From Arthrobacter sp. FW306-07-I (lineage in GTDB: Bacteria; Actinomycetota; Actinomycetes; Actinomycetales; Micrococcaceae), in the NCBI RefSeq assembly GCF_021800405.1, contig NZ_CP084550.1:2728001-2792000 (forward strand): DNA of 64,000 nucleotides, given 5' to 3'. This document shows, piece after piece, positions 9,181 through 17,690 of this stretch (position 1 is its first letter; each line of letters begins with the position of its first letter). The translations under genes and the position numbers were made by a program. The notes beneath the pieces are model-generated. The model saw only the letters and a list, made by a program, of their open reading frames with translations, was not told the origin of the DNA and did no database searches.

Positions 9181-9477
9181 TCAGGGCGCCTTGCGGATGC
9201 GGATCGGTCCCTTTGCCGTGGCGGGATCGACGACGGATCCGCCCTGGGTGATGTGCACCTGACCGGCGTCCACCAGGCGCCGGGCAGCCTCCCGTGCCGG
9301 CTCCATGAGGTGGCGCCAGTCGTCGCCGCCTACGGCCCTGGCAGCATCGGACGGGCAGATGGTGGAGGTTGCCGCCCTTGCCGCCAGGAGTTCCAGGATC
9401 TTCGCTTCCAGCTGCCCTTCAACCGGGTTTTGCTGATCATGCCTGCTGCTGCCGGCCAGGCCGGTCTCCTCGGTCAA
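9181..9477 (-). CDS. DUF3253 domain protein
   Basis: Small protein of about 98 residues with a winged-helix-like DUF3253 core: LEAKILELLAARA, ICPSDAARAVGG, WRHLMEPAREAARRLVDAG and HITQGGSVVDP. The family has no established function. The frame stays open upstream into the oxidoreductase gene, but the family core begins near residue 18, so I placed the start at a TTG (9477), 10 bases after the stop of the upstream flavin oxidoreductase. A different weak start nearby is possible. The stop faces the antiporter stop 12 bases away. Confidence 0.72.
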   Translation of the reverse strand: MTEETGLAGSSRHDQQNPVEGQLEAKILELLAARAATSTICPSDAARAVGGDDWRHLMEPAREAARRLVDAGQVHITQGGSVVDPATAKGPIRIRKAP

Positions 9478-9487
9478 AAGACGAGGC

Positions 9488-10585
9488 TTAGAACGTCCGC
9501 CGCGGGACAGCCCGCTCGTACTGGGGCGGCCAGGGAAGGTCGTAGCCCAATTCGAAGGCGGCGCGAAGCCACCAGTGCGGATCGCGCAGCGCGGCCCGGG
9601 CGATGAAGACGCCGTCGGCCTGTCCGGTGGCAATGGCGTGCTCCGCCTGGCCGGGAGTGGTCACCAGCCCCACGGTGCCGGTGGCGACGCCGGCTTCGTC
9701 CCGGATGGCGGCCGAGAAACCGGTCTGGTAGCCCAGCCCCGGCTTGATCTGCTGGTGCGCCACAGCTCCCCCGCTGGAGACGTCCACCAGGTCCACACCG
9801 CGGGCGGCCGCTTCCCGGGCCAGCCGGACGGACGCCGCCTGGTCCACGCCGCCCGGGGCCCAGTCGGTGGCCGAGACCCGGAGCAGCAACGGCATGGAAT
9901 CCGGAATCACGGCCCTGACTGCATCTACAACGGACAACATCAGCCGGTTCCGTCCGGCCTCGTCCCCGCCCCATTCGTCCTCACGCTGGTTGATCAGCGG
10001 GCTCTGGAACTGATGCAGCAGGTAGCCGTGAGCCCCGTGGATCTCCATGGTGTCAAAACCGGCATCCACCGCGCGGACAGCGGCGGCGGCAAAGTCATCG
10101 ATGACTCCCTGTATCTGCTCCACGGTCATGGCCGCGGGCGCCGCATAGCCCTCAAAGGAAGTGGTGGACGGGCCCACAGTTTCCCAGCCGCCCTCGGACG
10201 CCGCAACGCTGCCGTGCTTGCCGGAAAAAGGCCAGTACGTGGAGGCCTTCCGGCCGGCGTGGGCCAGCTGGACACCGATCTTGGTGCCGGCCACACCGTT
10301 CCGGTGGACGAAGGAAATGATCCGCTCCCACGCCGCCGCCTGCTCGTCGTTGTAGAGGCCTGCGTCGCGGGGGCTGATGCGGCCCTGGGCGTTCACTGCC
10401 GCGGCCTCGGTGAGGATCATCGCCGCGCCGCCCACGGCGAAGCCGCCCAGGTGCACCAGGTGCCAGTCGTGCGGGACGCCGGGGGCGTCGTCGGGATCGC
10501 AGCTGTACTGGCACATGGGCGACACCCAGCCCCGGTGCTGCAGCTCCATGGACCGCAGGGCCAGCGGCTGGAACAGGGCCGGCAT
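9488..10585 (-). CDS. Old Yellow Enzyme family NADH:flavin oxidoreductase (YqjM-like)
   Basis: 365-residue FMN-dependent ene-reductase type TIM barrel. YqjM-class features are MCQYS with Cys25 (the redox-tuning cysteine of this class), QLAHAGRKAS (about 106-115), EIHGAHGYLLHQF with the substrate-binding His183/His186, and SPLINQREDEWGG. The physiological substrate of most such enzymes is unknown; they reduce activated C=C bonds with NAD(P)H. Its ATG overlaps the stop of the thioredoxin-like gene by one base (TAATG), and DUF3253 follows, so this is the middle gene of a three-gene operon. Confidence 0.92.
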   Translation of the reverse strand: MPALFQPLALRSMELQHRGWVSPMCQYSCDPDDAPGVPHDWHLVHLGGFAVGGAAMILTEAAAVNAQGRISPRDAGLYNDEQAAAWERIISFVHRNGVAGTKIGVQLAHAGRKASTYWPFSGKHGSVAASEGGWETVGPSTTSFEGYAAPAAMTVEQIQGVIDDFAAAAVRAVDAGFDTMEIHGAHGYLLHQFQSPLINQREDEWGGDEAGRNRLMLSVVDAVRAVIPDSMPLLLRVSATDWAPGGVDQAASVRLAREAAARGVDLVDVSSGGAVAHQQIKPGLGYQTGFSAAIRDEAGVATGTVGLVTTPGQAEHAIATGQADGVFIARAALRDPHWWLRAAFELGYDLPWPPQYERAVPRRTF

Positions 10586-11577
10586 TAGAACAGCACCCGC
10601 GCGAGCGCCTGGCGCGCCTTTGCCACACGCTCATCACCGGCGCCCACCACGTCGAAGAGTTCCAGCAGCCGGACGCGGGCGGTCTCGCGTTCGGGGCCGA
10701 AATTCCTGCCAATGAAGGCCACCAGGCGGTTCAGTGCGTCCTCCACGTGCCCGCCGGCCACGTCCAGGTCCGCCACGCCAAGCTGCGCGTCCAGGTTGTC
10801 CGGCTCATTGGCGGCAAGCCCACGCAGTGCGTCCCTGTCCCGGGCGGACAGCGACTGCAGCCGGTCCATCAACTCCACCTGCGCCAGCCCGGCCTTGGCT
10901 TCATGGTCCGACGGCATTTCCTTCAGGGCCTGGCGATAAGCTTCGGCGGCTGCGGCATAATCGCCGGCCTCGATGGCGTCGAACGCCGCCTGGTGCAGGG
11001 GCGGCAGCGGCGCAGTCTCCTGGGCACCGGCGGCACCGGCGTCCAGGCTGCCGGTGACCCCGTTGGCCGCGGCAACCTTGAGGAGTTCGTCGAAGAGGCT
11101 GCGCACCTGCTGCTCATCCGCCGCGCCTTGGAAGAGCGGCACCGGCTGTCCCTTGAGGACGGCAACGGCAGTGGGAACGGCCTGCACCTGGAAGGCCTGG
11201 GCAAGCTGCGGGAAGGCTTCGATGTCGGCTGCCCCAAGGACCAGGCGGCCGCCGTAGGAGGCCACCACGCGGTCCAGGGTGTCAAGCATCCTGCTGGACT
11301 CCGGCGAGTAGGCGGCCCACAGGGCAAACACCACCGGCACCTGCGCGGACAACTCCACCAGCTGCTGGAAGTTCGCTTCAGTGACGTTGACCGTGAGTTC
11401 GGGTCCGCCGTCGGGTCCGCCGGGCTGCGCACCCTGGTCCGCCCCAGCGGCGGGACCGGAAGGAGCCGGGCCGGATGGGGATGCGGGGCGCTTCAGCGAG
11501 GAAAGGTCGACGGCGCCGCGCAGGTTAAGCAGGTTGGCAGCGGCAGGAGGGACTGGGCGGGAAGCTGGCGAACTCAT
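10585..11577 (-). CDS. Thioredoxin-like/TPR co-chaperone (YbbN/CnoX-like)
   Basis: 330 residues. A Pro/Ala/Gly-rich N-terminus (about 1-65) precedes a thioredoxin fold (about 68-175: VVFALWAAYSPESSRMLD, then VQAVPTAVAVLKGQP with the cis-proline), then TPR-like helices (AAFDAIEAGDYAAAAEAYRQ) and a C-terminal YbbN-type domain. The usual WCxxC is replaced by WAAYSPES, so it cannot act as a disulfide reductase; family members act as holdase co-chaperones. The start was set at MSSPASRP rather than an upstream in-frame codon. It is first in the operon with the flavin oxidoreductase. Confidence 0.86.
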   Translation of the reverse strand: MSSPASRPVPPAAANLLNLRGAVDLSSLKRPASPSGPAPSGPAAGADQGAQPGGPDGGPELTVNVTEANFQQLVELSAQVPVVFALWAAYSPESSRMLDTLDRVVASYGGRLVLGAADIEAFPQLAQAFQVQAVPTAVAVLKGQPVPLFQGAADEQQVRSLFDELLKVAAANGVTGSLDAGAAGAQETAPLPPLHQAAFDAIEAGDYAAAAEAYRQALKEMPSDHEAKAGLAQVELMDRLQSLSARDRDALRGLAANEPDNLDAQLGVADLDVAGGHVEDALNRLVAFIGRNFGPERETARVRLLELFDVVGAGDERVAKARQALARVLF

Positions 11578-11628
11578 GTTTCCCACTCTAGCCACTCCGG
11601 CCGCTGCCGGTGGTAATACAGCCAAGCG

Positions 11629-13431
11629 CTACTTGAAGCTGGCGCCGACCAGGCCGCGGGTGGCGGCAACGAGCTTCATCGGGTCCGTGGATCCTGCCGG
11701 GGGCACGTAGACCGCCATGGATTCGGCGAAGCTCAGGACCATTCCCGTGGTGGTTTCCTTGCCGCCGGCCAGGGCAGCGGCGTCGTCCCCGATGCTGAGC
11801 TTGTCGCCGGCCGCCTTCGGTGTGCCTTCGAAGCCGAAGTTGATCCGGCCCAGGACCAGCGCCCCGCCGTCAGCGGTGCGGAACACCACGGTGTTCTCCG
11901 GAACCACCTTGTGCGTGAAGGAGAAGTTGCCGTTCTGGCCGGACTTCACCACCTCCGCCTGGTAGGACAGGGTGTCGGCGATGTACGGCGAGGACTGGCC
12001 CTCGACGAGCTTGTCCTTGAAGGGCGAGTCCGCCGACGTAAGCCGGTCGGCGAGTCCGGACATCGCTTCCTCGCCGCTGTAGAGCAGGCCGGACTTGTCC
12101 GACGCGGCAAGGGTCTCAGTGCCCCCGCGGCTGATGTTGGGGAATGTGGTGCCCGGCTGGAGGGGCGTAGTTTCCGTCAGCTTGTAGTTTTCGCGCGGCG
12201 ACTTCTGGACCAGCGTCAGGATCTGCGGAACCACGTTGCCTTCACCCTGGGTCACGGCCAGCACCGAACGCGGCCAGTTCCGGTCGCTGGTGACCACGTA
12301 AGTCAGCAGCTTGGTGGAGCGCACCGGCATCCGCGGTTCGTAGGAGCCGACCTGCGAGCGGATCTTGTAATTCTGCGTGCGGATCTCCAGTTCAGGTCCG
12401 CCCACCCGGCCGGCAAGTTTCGCCGCGTCCTTGGCTGCGTCTCCGGCATCGGTGGCGCTGGAGACCTGCTCCAGGATCCGCCGGAACTGGGCATCGAGCA
12501 GCACCGGCAGACCGGATGCTTCCTTGGCCGGTGACGAGGCACTGCCGGAAGGCTGCGGGCTGGGGGTGGCCGCCTGGGCGGCGGTGGCGGAACCAGCCAG
12601 CACGGCGGCAGCAACAGCCGCTGCCACCATGGTCGCCTTGGAGGAGGACGACGACGGCGCCTGGTTTTGGTTGCCGGCGTTCGATGTGTCCGGGTTCAGT
12701 GAGCCTTCGTTCTGCGAGCCGGCATCCGCCGACTTGGCTTTGCGTGCACGGGCCCGGCGCGCATAGCTGCTGCTGCCGCCGTCGCTGATGTCACCGTCGG
12801 TGCCGTCACCGGCACCTTCTCCGTTCTTCCTGCGCGCGGCGAGCAACGCCAGGACGATTCCGGCGACGATCAGCAGGCTGCCCAGGACCATCAGCGGCAC
12901 CGCCCAAGGCGTGGAAGTGTCGTTCGGGAACGTCATGGACACGGAGGCGGGTGCCGGCTTGGTGCCGTCAGAGGCCAGCAGGAGGGTCCACTCGCCGTCA
13001 GCCGGCGGGGTCCAGGTGTAATCAAGCTCGCCGCCCGCGTTCTCGCTGGACACCCACAGGTCGGAGCCGGCCGGGTTGGGGGCGGCAGCATCGCCGTCAG
13101 TGTGGTCAACCTGAAGGGACTTTTCGTCCTCGGAAACCCCGGTGATGGTGTTGTGGGCCGTCTTGCCGACCCAGGCATTGACGTCGTCGGGGCGGCCCGA
13201 TGCCAGCATGAAGTTGCCGTCACCCTGGATGTTGATCTTCACGGTTCCGCCGTGCAGGGTGCGCAGCTTCTGGTCAATGACCGTTAGCGGCGCCGCGGCG
13301 GCATCGGCCGGCGCGGAAGCGGTAAACGTCTCGGATGGAGCCCAGATGGTTCTCTGGCCGATGCCGGCCAAAAGTGTCAGGAGGCCGAGCAGCACAAGTG
13401 CGGCTGCAGTCTTTAAACGCAAGGGAAACAC
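11629..13431 (-). CDS. Large actinobacterial membrane/exported protein of unknown function
   Basis: 600 residues, not assigned to a named function. Order seen: an N-terminal signal or anchor helix (LVLLGLLTLLAGIG); an extracytoplasmic domain to about 170; a second helix (VPLMVLGSLLIVAGIVLALLA); a Ser/Asn/Arg-rich linker (about 205-265); a third helix-like stretch ending AQAATPSPQPSGS that looks like an internal signal peptide; and a C-terminal domain of about 300 residues with a beta-rich composition. The GTG start is chosen because it directly begins the hydrophobic N-terminus. Similar proteins in Arthrobacter are often labelled hypothetical or, without support, glycosyltransferase. The role is probably envelope-related by topology only. 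Confidence 0.8.
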   Translation of the reverse strand: MFPLRLKTAAALVLLGLLTLLAGIGQRTIWAPSETFTASAPADAAAAPLTVIDQKLRTLHGGTVKINIQGDGNFMLASGRPDDVNAWVGKTAHNTITGVSEDEKSLQVDHTDGDAAAPNPAGSDLWVSSENAGGELDYTWTPPADGEWTLLLASDGTKPAPASVSMTFPNDTSTPWAVPLMVLGSLLIVAGIVLALLAARRKNGEGAGDGTDGDISDGGSSSYARRARARKAKSADAGSQNEGSLNPDTSNAGNQNQAPSSSSSKATMVAAAVAAAVLAGSATAAQAATPSPQPSGSASSPAKEASGLPVLLDAQFRRILEQVSSATDAGDAAKDAAKLAGRVGGPELEIRTQNYKIRSQVGSYEPRMPVRSTKLLTYVVTSDRNWPRSVLAVTQGEGNVVPQILTLVQKSPRENYKLTETTPLQPGTTFPNISRGGTETLAASDKSGLLYSGEEAMSGLADRLTSADSPFKDKLVEGQSSPYIADTLSYQAEVVKSGQNGNFSFTHKVVPENTVVFRTADGGALVLGRINFGFEGTPKAAGDKLSIGDDAAALAGGKETTTGMVLSFAESMAVYVPPAGSTDPMKLVAATRGLVGASFK

Positions 13432-13629
13432 CTATCATCAGCGGGGGTTTACCTTCAATAGTAACCTTTCTGTTATCAGGGGCCCCTGTCAGGCGGTTCC
13501 CCGCCTTTCCCAGTGGGCACCCGGGCAGCGCCTTAGGCAGGCGGTGGCAAGCCTGCTGATAGTGTTTGCGATGATCATCACACCGGCCCGCGAAGGCGGA
13601 GCCACGCACGGAACAGGCCCCTAGAACCA

Positions 13630-14949
13630 GTGACAGACAAGACGGACCCGTCCTCGGCGGCAGCCGCAAATCCCGGGGATCCCAGGGACCCTGTCCCTGC
13701 TCCGGTGCCTCCCCTGGGCATGGCGGCAACCGCCCGCCGCAGGGGTACTGCCGCCGCCGCCCTTGGCCAGGTGGTCCGACGGCTTCGCCAGCCCCTGCCC
13801 GGGGCGCAGCCCAGGCTCCGGTTCGAGATGCCACCCGAATACACGGGGCAGGCCCCGGAAACGGAGCACGGCGGAGACGAGGAGCCGCAGTTCGGCCACC
13901 CTGGTCCGCGCATGTCCCCGCAACACCCGCTGTACATGGGCTTCATGGGGACTGTGGGCGTGGGCCTGGCGCTGCTGGTCTACTGGATCGGCTCCCACAC
14001 CACGCAGCTGCTGCTGTGGATCGTGGCGGCGCTGTTCATCGCCCTGGGCCTGGAGCCCGTGGTGGGCTGGCTGGAGAGCCGCAAAATTCCCCGGCCCGCC
14101 GGAATCCTGGTCTCCGTGGCGGTCCTGATGGGCGCCGTCGTCGGATTCTTCGCCACGCTCATTCCCACCATCGTGGAGCAGGTCTCCGAGATCGTGCGGC
14201 AGGCACCGGACTGGATGCGCAACTTCATGGACTCGGATTTCTTCCGCAGCCTTGACGACCAGTTCGGCGTGCGCGACCGCATCACGGAGGAGGTCAACAA
14301 GTTCGTCAACGACCCCGCCGCGATGGGCGGTATTTTCGGTGGCGTGCTGGGCTTCGGGTCCACCGTGGCCAACGGCCTCTTCGGCGCCCTCATCGTCCTG
14401 GTTCTGAGCCTGTACTTCCTGGCAGCGCTGCCGGCCATGAAGAAGTGGGGCTACCGCCTGGCGCCGCGCTCCCGCCGAAAGCGCGTGGCCGCCCTCTCGG
14501 AGGAAATCACCCGGTCGGTGGGAAACTACGTGATCGGCCAGGCGTGCGTGGCCCTGCTCAACGCCACCTTCGCCTTCGTGGTGATGTCCATCGTGGGCGT
14601 CCCCTTCGCGCTGCTCCTGGCGTTCGTGGTGGTCCTGCTGGCATTCATCCCTTTGGTTGGCGGGATGATCGCAGGCATTGTAGTAACGCTCGTGTCCCTT
14701 ACCGAGGGCTGGCAGGTGGCGGCCATCTACGCCATCTGCTACTTCGCCTACCTGCAGTTCGAGGCCTACTTCATCTCACCGCGCATCATGCAGAAGGCAG
14801 TTGCCGTGCCCGGTGCGGTGGCCGTGATCTCGGTGATCGCCGGCGGCAGCCTCCTGGGCGTCCTGGGGGCCCTGATCGCCATCCCCACCGCCGCTGCCGT
14901 GCTGCTGCTGCTCCGGGAGATTTACATCGTTCGGCAGGACCAGCACTGA
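13630..14949 (+). CDS. AI-2E family transporter (PerM-like membrane protein)
   Basis: 439-residue polytopic membrane protein. A Pro/Arg-rich cytosolic N-terminus of about 100 residues precedes paired helices (LLLWIVAALFIALGLEPVV, ILVSVAVLMGAVVGFFATL), a soluble central segment (IVEQVSEIVRQAPDWM to VNDPAAMGG), then four or more helices with the family's PLVGGMIAG and FISPRIMQKAVAVPG motifs. Despite the family name, autoinducer export is shown for few members; other roles include Na+/H+ exchange. GTG start at 13630. The last 18 bases of the gene are repeated just downstream. Confidence 0.88.
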   Translation: MTDKTDPSSAAAANPGDPRDPVPAPVPPLGMAATARRRGTAAAALGQVVRRLRQPLPGAQPRLRFEMPPEYTGQAPETEHGGDEEPQFGHPGPRMSPQHPLYMGFMGTVGVGLALLVYWIGSHTTQLLLWIVAALFIALGLEPVVGWLESRKIPRPAGILVSVAVLMGAVVGFFATLIPTIVEQVSEIVRQAPDWMRNFMDSDFFRSLDDQFGVRDRITEEVNKFVNDPAAMGGIFGGVLGFGSTVANGLFGALIVLVLSLYFLAALPAMKKWGYRLAPRSRRKRVAALSEEITRSVGNYVIGQACVALLNATFAFVVMSIVGVPFALLLAFVVVLLAFIPLVGGMIAGIVVTLVSLTEGWQVAAIYAICYFAYLQFEAYFISPRIMQKAVAVPGAVAVISVIAGGSLLGVLGALIAIPTAAAVLLLLREIYIVRQDQH

Positions 14950-14972
14950 GGGTCCGGCAGGACCAGCACTGA
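14932..14972. repeat. 18-bp direct repeat spanning the stop codon of the AI-2E transporter gene
   Basis: The sequence CGGCAGGACCAGCACTGA occurs at 14932-14949, where it encodes the last residues and stop, and again at 14955-14972, five bases later. It looks like a small tandem duplication of the 3' end of the gene. The second copy is outside the coding frame's stop and would provide a back-up stop in the same register only if the first were lost. Confidence 0.9.
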
Positions 14973-15024
14973 AACGGGCCGTCCCTTGGCGCCTGCCTTT
15001 GGCGCTGCGCCCGGGGCTTGACCG

Positions 15025-15822
15025 CTAGGCCCCGGCAGTCGCCGTCGGACCGTCCCACTCCTGCGGCAGTTCCGCGTCGGCCTGGACGGGAGTGACCTGC
15101 GCCACGATGTCGTTCAGGACCCTGGCAGCATACTTCTCCCCCACCCACAGGTGCTTGGCCCCGGCCACGCCCACCACCCGGGCCTGCGGCACCACGCTGA
15201 ACCGGGCGGTGGCCTCCGCCGGCTGCAGGAAGTCGTCGTGCTCCGGTACCAGGACCGTGAGCGGCTTGCCCGATTCCGCCCACAGCTGCAGGTGCTTGTC
15301 CGTTGCGCGGTGCAGCGGTGGCGACAGCAGCACCGCGCCCTCGATCTGGGGCGCCACGGGCTCGATGGCGCCGTACATCAGCGCAAGTTCGGTGCCGAAG
15401 GACCAGCCCACCAGCCAACGGTTGGGCAGATTCCGTTCCACGGCGAAACGGACGGCCGCCTCCACGTCATAGCGTTCGCCGATTCCTTCCTCGAAGCCGC
15501 CGCTGCTGGTGCCGCGCGGAGAGGCGGTACCGCGGGTGTTGAAGCGCAGAACGGCGATGCCCGCCAGCGCCGGCAGCCGGTACGAGGCCTTGCGGTAGAC
15601 ATGGGAGTCCATGAAGCCGCCGTGCGTCGGCAGCGGGTGGAGCGTGATTAATGTGGCCTTCACTGGCCCCGATTCAGGCAGTGCCAGCTCCCCCACCAGC
15701 GTGTGGCCGTCCTCCGTCTGCAGCTCGATGTTCTCCCGCCGGGCCGGCAGGACTGTGGAGGCACGGATGGGAACGGGGCCCTGGCCCTGGGTGAACTGGT
15801 ACGACGCCGGATCAAAAGTCAT
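15025..15822 (-). CDS. Alpha/beta hydrolase
   Basis: 265-residue cytosolic serine hydrolase of the dienelactone hydrolase/CocE-like fold. Nucleophile elbow GWSFG with Ser141, an oxyanion region LHPLPTHGG, the acid in PEHDD (Asp196/197) and catalytic His224 in GAKHLWVGEK. RFNTRG and the FEEG segment resemble the YfhR/CinI-type group of uncharacterised hydrolases. No signal peptide. The substrate is unknown. It stands alone between a convergent AI-2E gene and a same-strand zinc protein gene. Confidence 0.88.
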   Translation of the reverse strand: MTFDPASYQFTQGQGPVPIRASTVLPARRENIELQTEDGHTLVGELALPESGPVKATLITLHPLPTHGGFMDSHVYRKASYRLPALAGIAVLRFNTRGTASPRGTSSGGFEEGIGERYDVEAAVRFAVERNLPNRWLVGWSFGTELALMYGAIEPVAPQIEGAVLLSPPLHRATDKHLQLWAESGKPLTVLVPEHDDFLQPAEATARFSVVPQARVVGVAGAKHLWVGEKYAARVLNDIVAQVTPVQADAELPQEWDGPTATAGA

Positions 15823-15868
15823 GCCTGCCAGCTTAGCGACAGTGGGGGCATCCGCCGTTCCCGGCCGG

Positions 15869-16222
15869 TCAGCGGTAGCGGTAGCTGCGCGTCAGCCAGC
15901 AGTTGGTGTGCCAGTGCCGGCGTTCGGCAAGGCCTGCGGCGGCGCCAAAGAGGTGGTCGTCCTTCCATACCACCAGGTGTGCGACCCCGGGCAGCACCGC
16001 CGTGGAGCACTCCGGGCAGATGTAGGTCTTCTCGGCGTTTTTGGCAGTCATGGTCCGCACCATCCACTCACCATCGGGGGCGCTTTCCCGGCGGGCAATT
16101 CCGGCCCGCGCACGCTCCAGGTCCAGTTCGGGGACGTCCCCGTTCCTTTTCCGCCCTGCACCTTTGCCGGAAACGGGAGCCCTGCCGGAAACGGGACGGC
16201 GGGGACGGTTGGAGCGCGGCAT
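15869..16222 (-). CDS. Small zinc-motif protein, actinobacterial hypothetical
   Basis: About 117 residues. The N-terminus is Arg/Pro/Gly-rich (MPRSNRPRRPVSG then KGAGRKRN), followed by a helical segment and YICPECSTAVLPGVAH, then HWHTNCW: a Cys-x2-Cys ... His-x-His-x2-Cys pattern that could bind one zinc as in HNH-like or ribbon folds. Homologues in Arthrobacter are often called ATP/GTP-binding protein without a visible P-loop here. The start at MPRSNRPR is chosen because upstream codons run antisense to nucS; the true function is unknown. Confidence 0.78.
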   Translation of the reverse strand: MPRSNRPRRPVSGRAPVSGKGAGRKRNGDVPELDLERARAGIARRESAPDGEWMVRTMTAKNAEKTYICPECSTAVLPGVAHLVVWKDDHLFGAAAGLAERRHWHTNCWLTRSYRYR

Positions 16223-16327
16223 GTATCCATTCTGCCCCAGCCTGCCCGCTGACCCGCGCCGCTTCCCCCAAGGTGCGTCCCGCCGTCGGGCATAACCTGC
16301 CGGAGCCCACGCGATAGTCTGTACGGC

Positions 16328-17023
16328 GTGCGACTTGTCATAGCCCATTGCTCCGTTGATTACGTTGGCCGGCTCAAAGCCCATCTCCCCCTCGCCACCC
16401 GGCTCCTGCTGGTCAAGGCGGACGGCTCCGTGCTGGTGCACTCCGATGGCGGTTCCTACAAGCCGTTGAACTGGATGAGCCCGCCGGCCACGCTCCGGGT
16501 TTCGTCCCCTGACGAGGTGGACCTGGAGCTTGGGGTGGTGGAGCAGTGGACCGTGCAGTCGGCCAAGACCGATGACCGGCTCATCATCAACATCCACGAG
16601 AAGATCAGTGAGTCCTCACACGACCTTGGGGTAGACCCCGGGCTGATCAAGGACGGCGTGGAAGCGGACCTGCAGCGACTGCTGGCCGAGCAGATCGAAA
16701 CGCTGGGCCAGGGCTACTCGCTGATCAGGCGCGAGTACTTCACCGCCATTGGTCCCGTGGACATCCTGGCCCGGGACGCTGACGGCGCCACGGTGGCCAT
16801 TGAGCTCAAGCGCCGGGGGGACATCGACGGCGTGGAGCAGCTCACCAGGTACCTGGAACTCCTTAACCGCGACCCGCTGCTGGCACCGGTGCGGGGCATC
16901 TTTGCGGCCCAGCAGATCAAGCCGCAGGCAAAGGTGCTGGCCAACGACCGCGGGATCGACTGCGTAACCCTTGATTACGACGCCATGCGCGGAGTTGACG
17001 ACAGCGAATCGCGGCTCTTCTAA
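16328..17023 (+). CDS. nucS: Mismatch-specific endonuclease NucS/EndoMS
   Basis: 231-residue nuclease that cuts both strands at G-T, G-G and T-T mismatches; it replaces MutS/MutL repair in most Actinobacteria. The N-terminal beta-rich dimerisation/DNA-binding domain spans about 1-105; the RecB-like C-terminal nuclease domain has VDILARD (Asp145), AIELKRRG (Glu159, Lys161) and EQLTRY (Gln171). The extreme C-terminus SESRLF resembles the beta-clamp-binding tail that activates NucS. The GTG start gives the usual MRLVIAHC beginning. Mycobacterial nucS (Rv1321) also lies near the ATP synthase cluster. Confidence 0.96.
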   Translation: MRLVIAHCSVDYVGRLKAHLPLATRLLLVKADGSVLVHSDGGSYKPLNWMSPPATLRVSSPDEVDLELGVVEQWTVQSAKTDDRLIINIHEKISESSHDLGVDPGLIKDGVEADLQRLLAEQIETLGQGYSLIRREYFTAIGPVDILARDADGATVAIELKRRGDIDGVEQLTRYLELLNRDPLLAPVRGIFAAQQIKPQAKVLANDRGIDCVTLDYDAMRGVDDSESRLF

Positions 17024-17330
17024 GCGACTTTCCTTTGTTGCTTCAGGCACCTAAATGGCTGCGTTCAGGGCAGGCCTCTTCGTCACCTGTTTTTTACCTA
17101 AATTTTCGCTTTTTTGCTGTCCGGGCCGTTGACCTGCGGGAATGGGCATGAAATTCTTATCTCAGTCTTTGTGTAGGTGTTTTTCATGCTCGCAAGACAT
17201 GTTGCGAGCGCGAAGCTCCTGCAGCGCCGGACCCCTCCCGGGGAAGGCAATCCAGGATTCTTCTCGCGGAGTGACCAAGGGCGGCACGAGGTGTGCCGGT
17301 CTTAAAAAGTTCCACAATGAGGAGAAATAA
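17024..17330 (+). promoter_or_regulatory. Long 5' leader/promoter region of the cold-shock gene
   Basis: 307-base gap without a supported gene between nucS and the cold-shock gene. It holds an AT-richer patch (17085-17115), a TTGACC hexamer at 17129-17134 that could be a -35 box (no convincing -10 at 17-18 bases), and a strong GAGGAG ribosome binding site at about 17319-17324. Long structured leaders are typical of cspA-type genes, where they act as RNA thermosensors. A 62-codon open frame (17142-17330) ends with TAA directly abutting the ATG; it is probably chance. Confidence 0.45.
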
Positions 17331-17534
17331 ATGGCACAGGGAACCGTTAAGTGGTTCAACGCTGAAAAGGGCTTCGGCTTCATCACCCCGGACGACTCCG
17401 ATGGCGATGTCTTCGTTCACTACTCCGAAATCCAGACCGGCGGCTTCAAGACCCTCGACGAGAACCAGCGCGTTCAGTTCGAAATCGGCCAGGGTGCCAA
17501 GGGCCCCCAGGCCACCGGCGTAACTGTCGTCTAA
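17331..17534 (+). CDS. cspA: Cold-shock protein, single CSD
   Basis: 67-residue OB-fold RNA chaperone. Begins [18 protein letters not shown], containing RNP-1 (KGFGFI), then RNP-2 (VFVHYSEI) and [15 protein letters not shown]. These aromatic surfaces bind single-stranded RNA and prevent secondary structure. GAGGAG lies 7 bases upstream of the ATG. It is monocistronic: preceded by a long leader and followed within 40 bases by a strong hairpin terminator. Actinobacterial members may be constitutive rather than cold-induced; sequence alone does not tell. Confidence 0.97.
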   Translation: MAQGTVKWFNAEKGFGFITPDDSDGDVFVHYSEIQTGGFKTLDENQRVQFEIGQGAKGPQATGVTVV

Positions 17535-17571
17535 GTAAACCGCCCGGCCGCTTTCCGCGGCCGCCAGCGAC

Positions 17572-17610
17572 AAATGGTCCCCGGCAATTTACGCCGGGGA
17601 CCATTTTGTT
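17572..17610 (+). terminator. Intrinsic terminator after the cold-shock gene
   Basis: Perfect 14-bp stem AAATGGTCCCCGGC (17572-17585) with GCCGGGGACCATTT (17593-17606), a 7-base loop, and a T-rich tail (TTTTGTTTGT). It may also stop transcription arriving from the opposite strand, but the T-run favours the plus strand. Confidence 0.92.
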
Positions 17611-17690
17611 TGTGCGGAATTACGCAGCCGAAATGCAGGATTTCTCCCGGGGTGCTTTACAGCGGCACAATTTTGGCAGCCTATCCGGCG

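Noticed and set aside
17142..17330. 62-codon frame ending at the cold-shock gene ATG
   Set aside because: Composition is Ser/Cys/Arg-rich without family features; may be chance in a leader. Kept only as a possible leader peptide in the findings.
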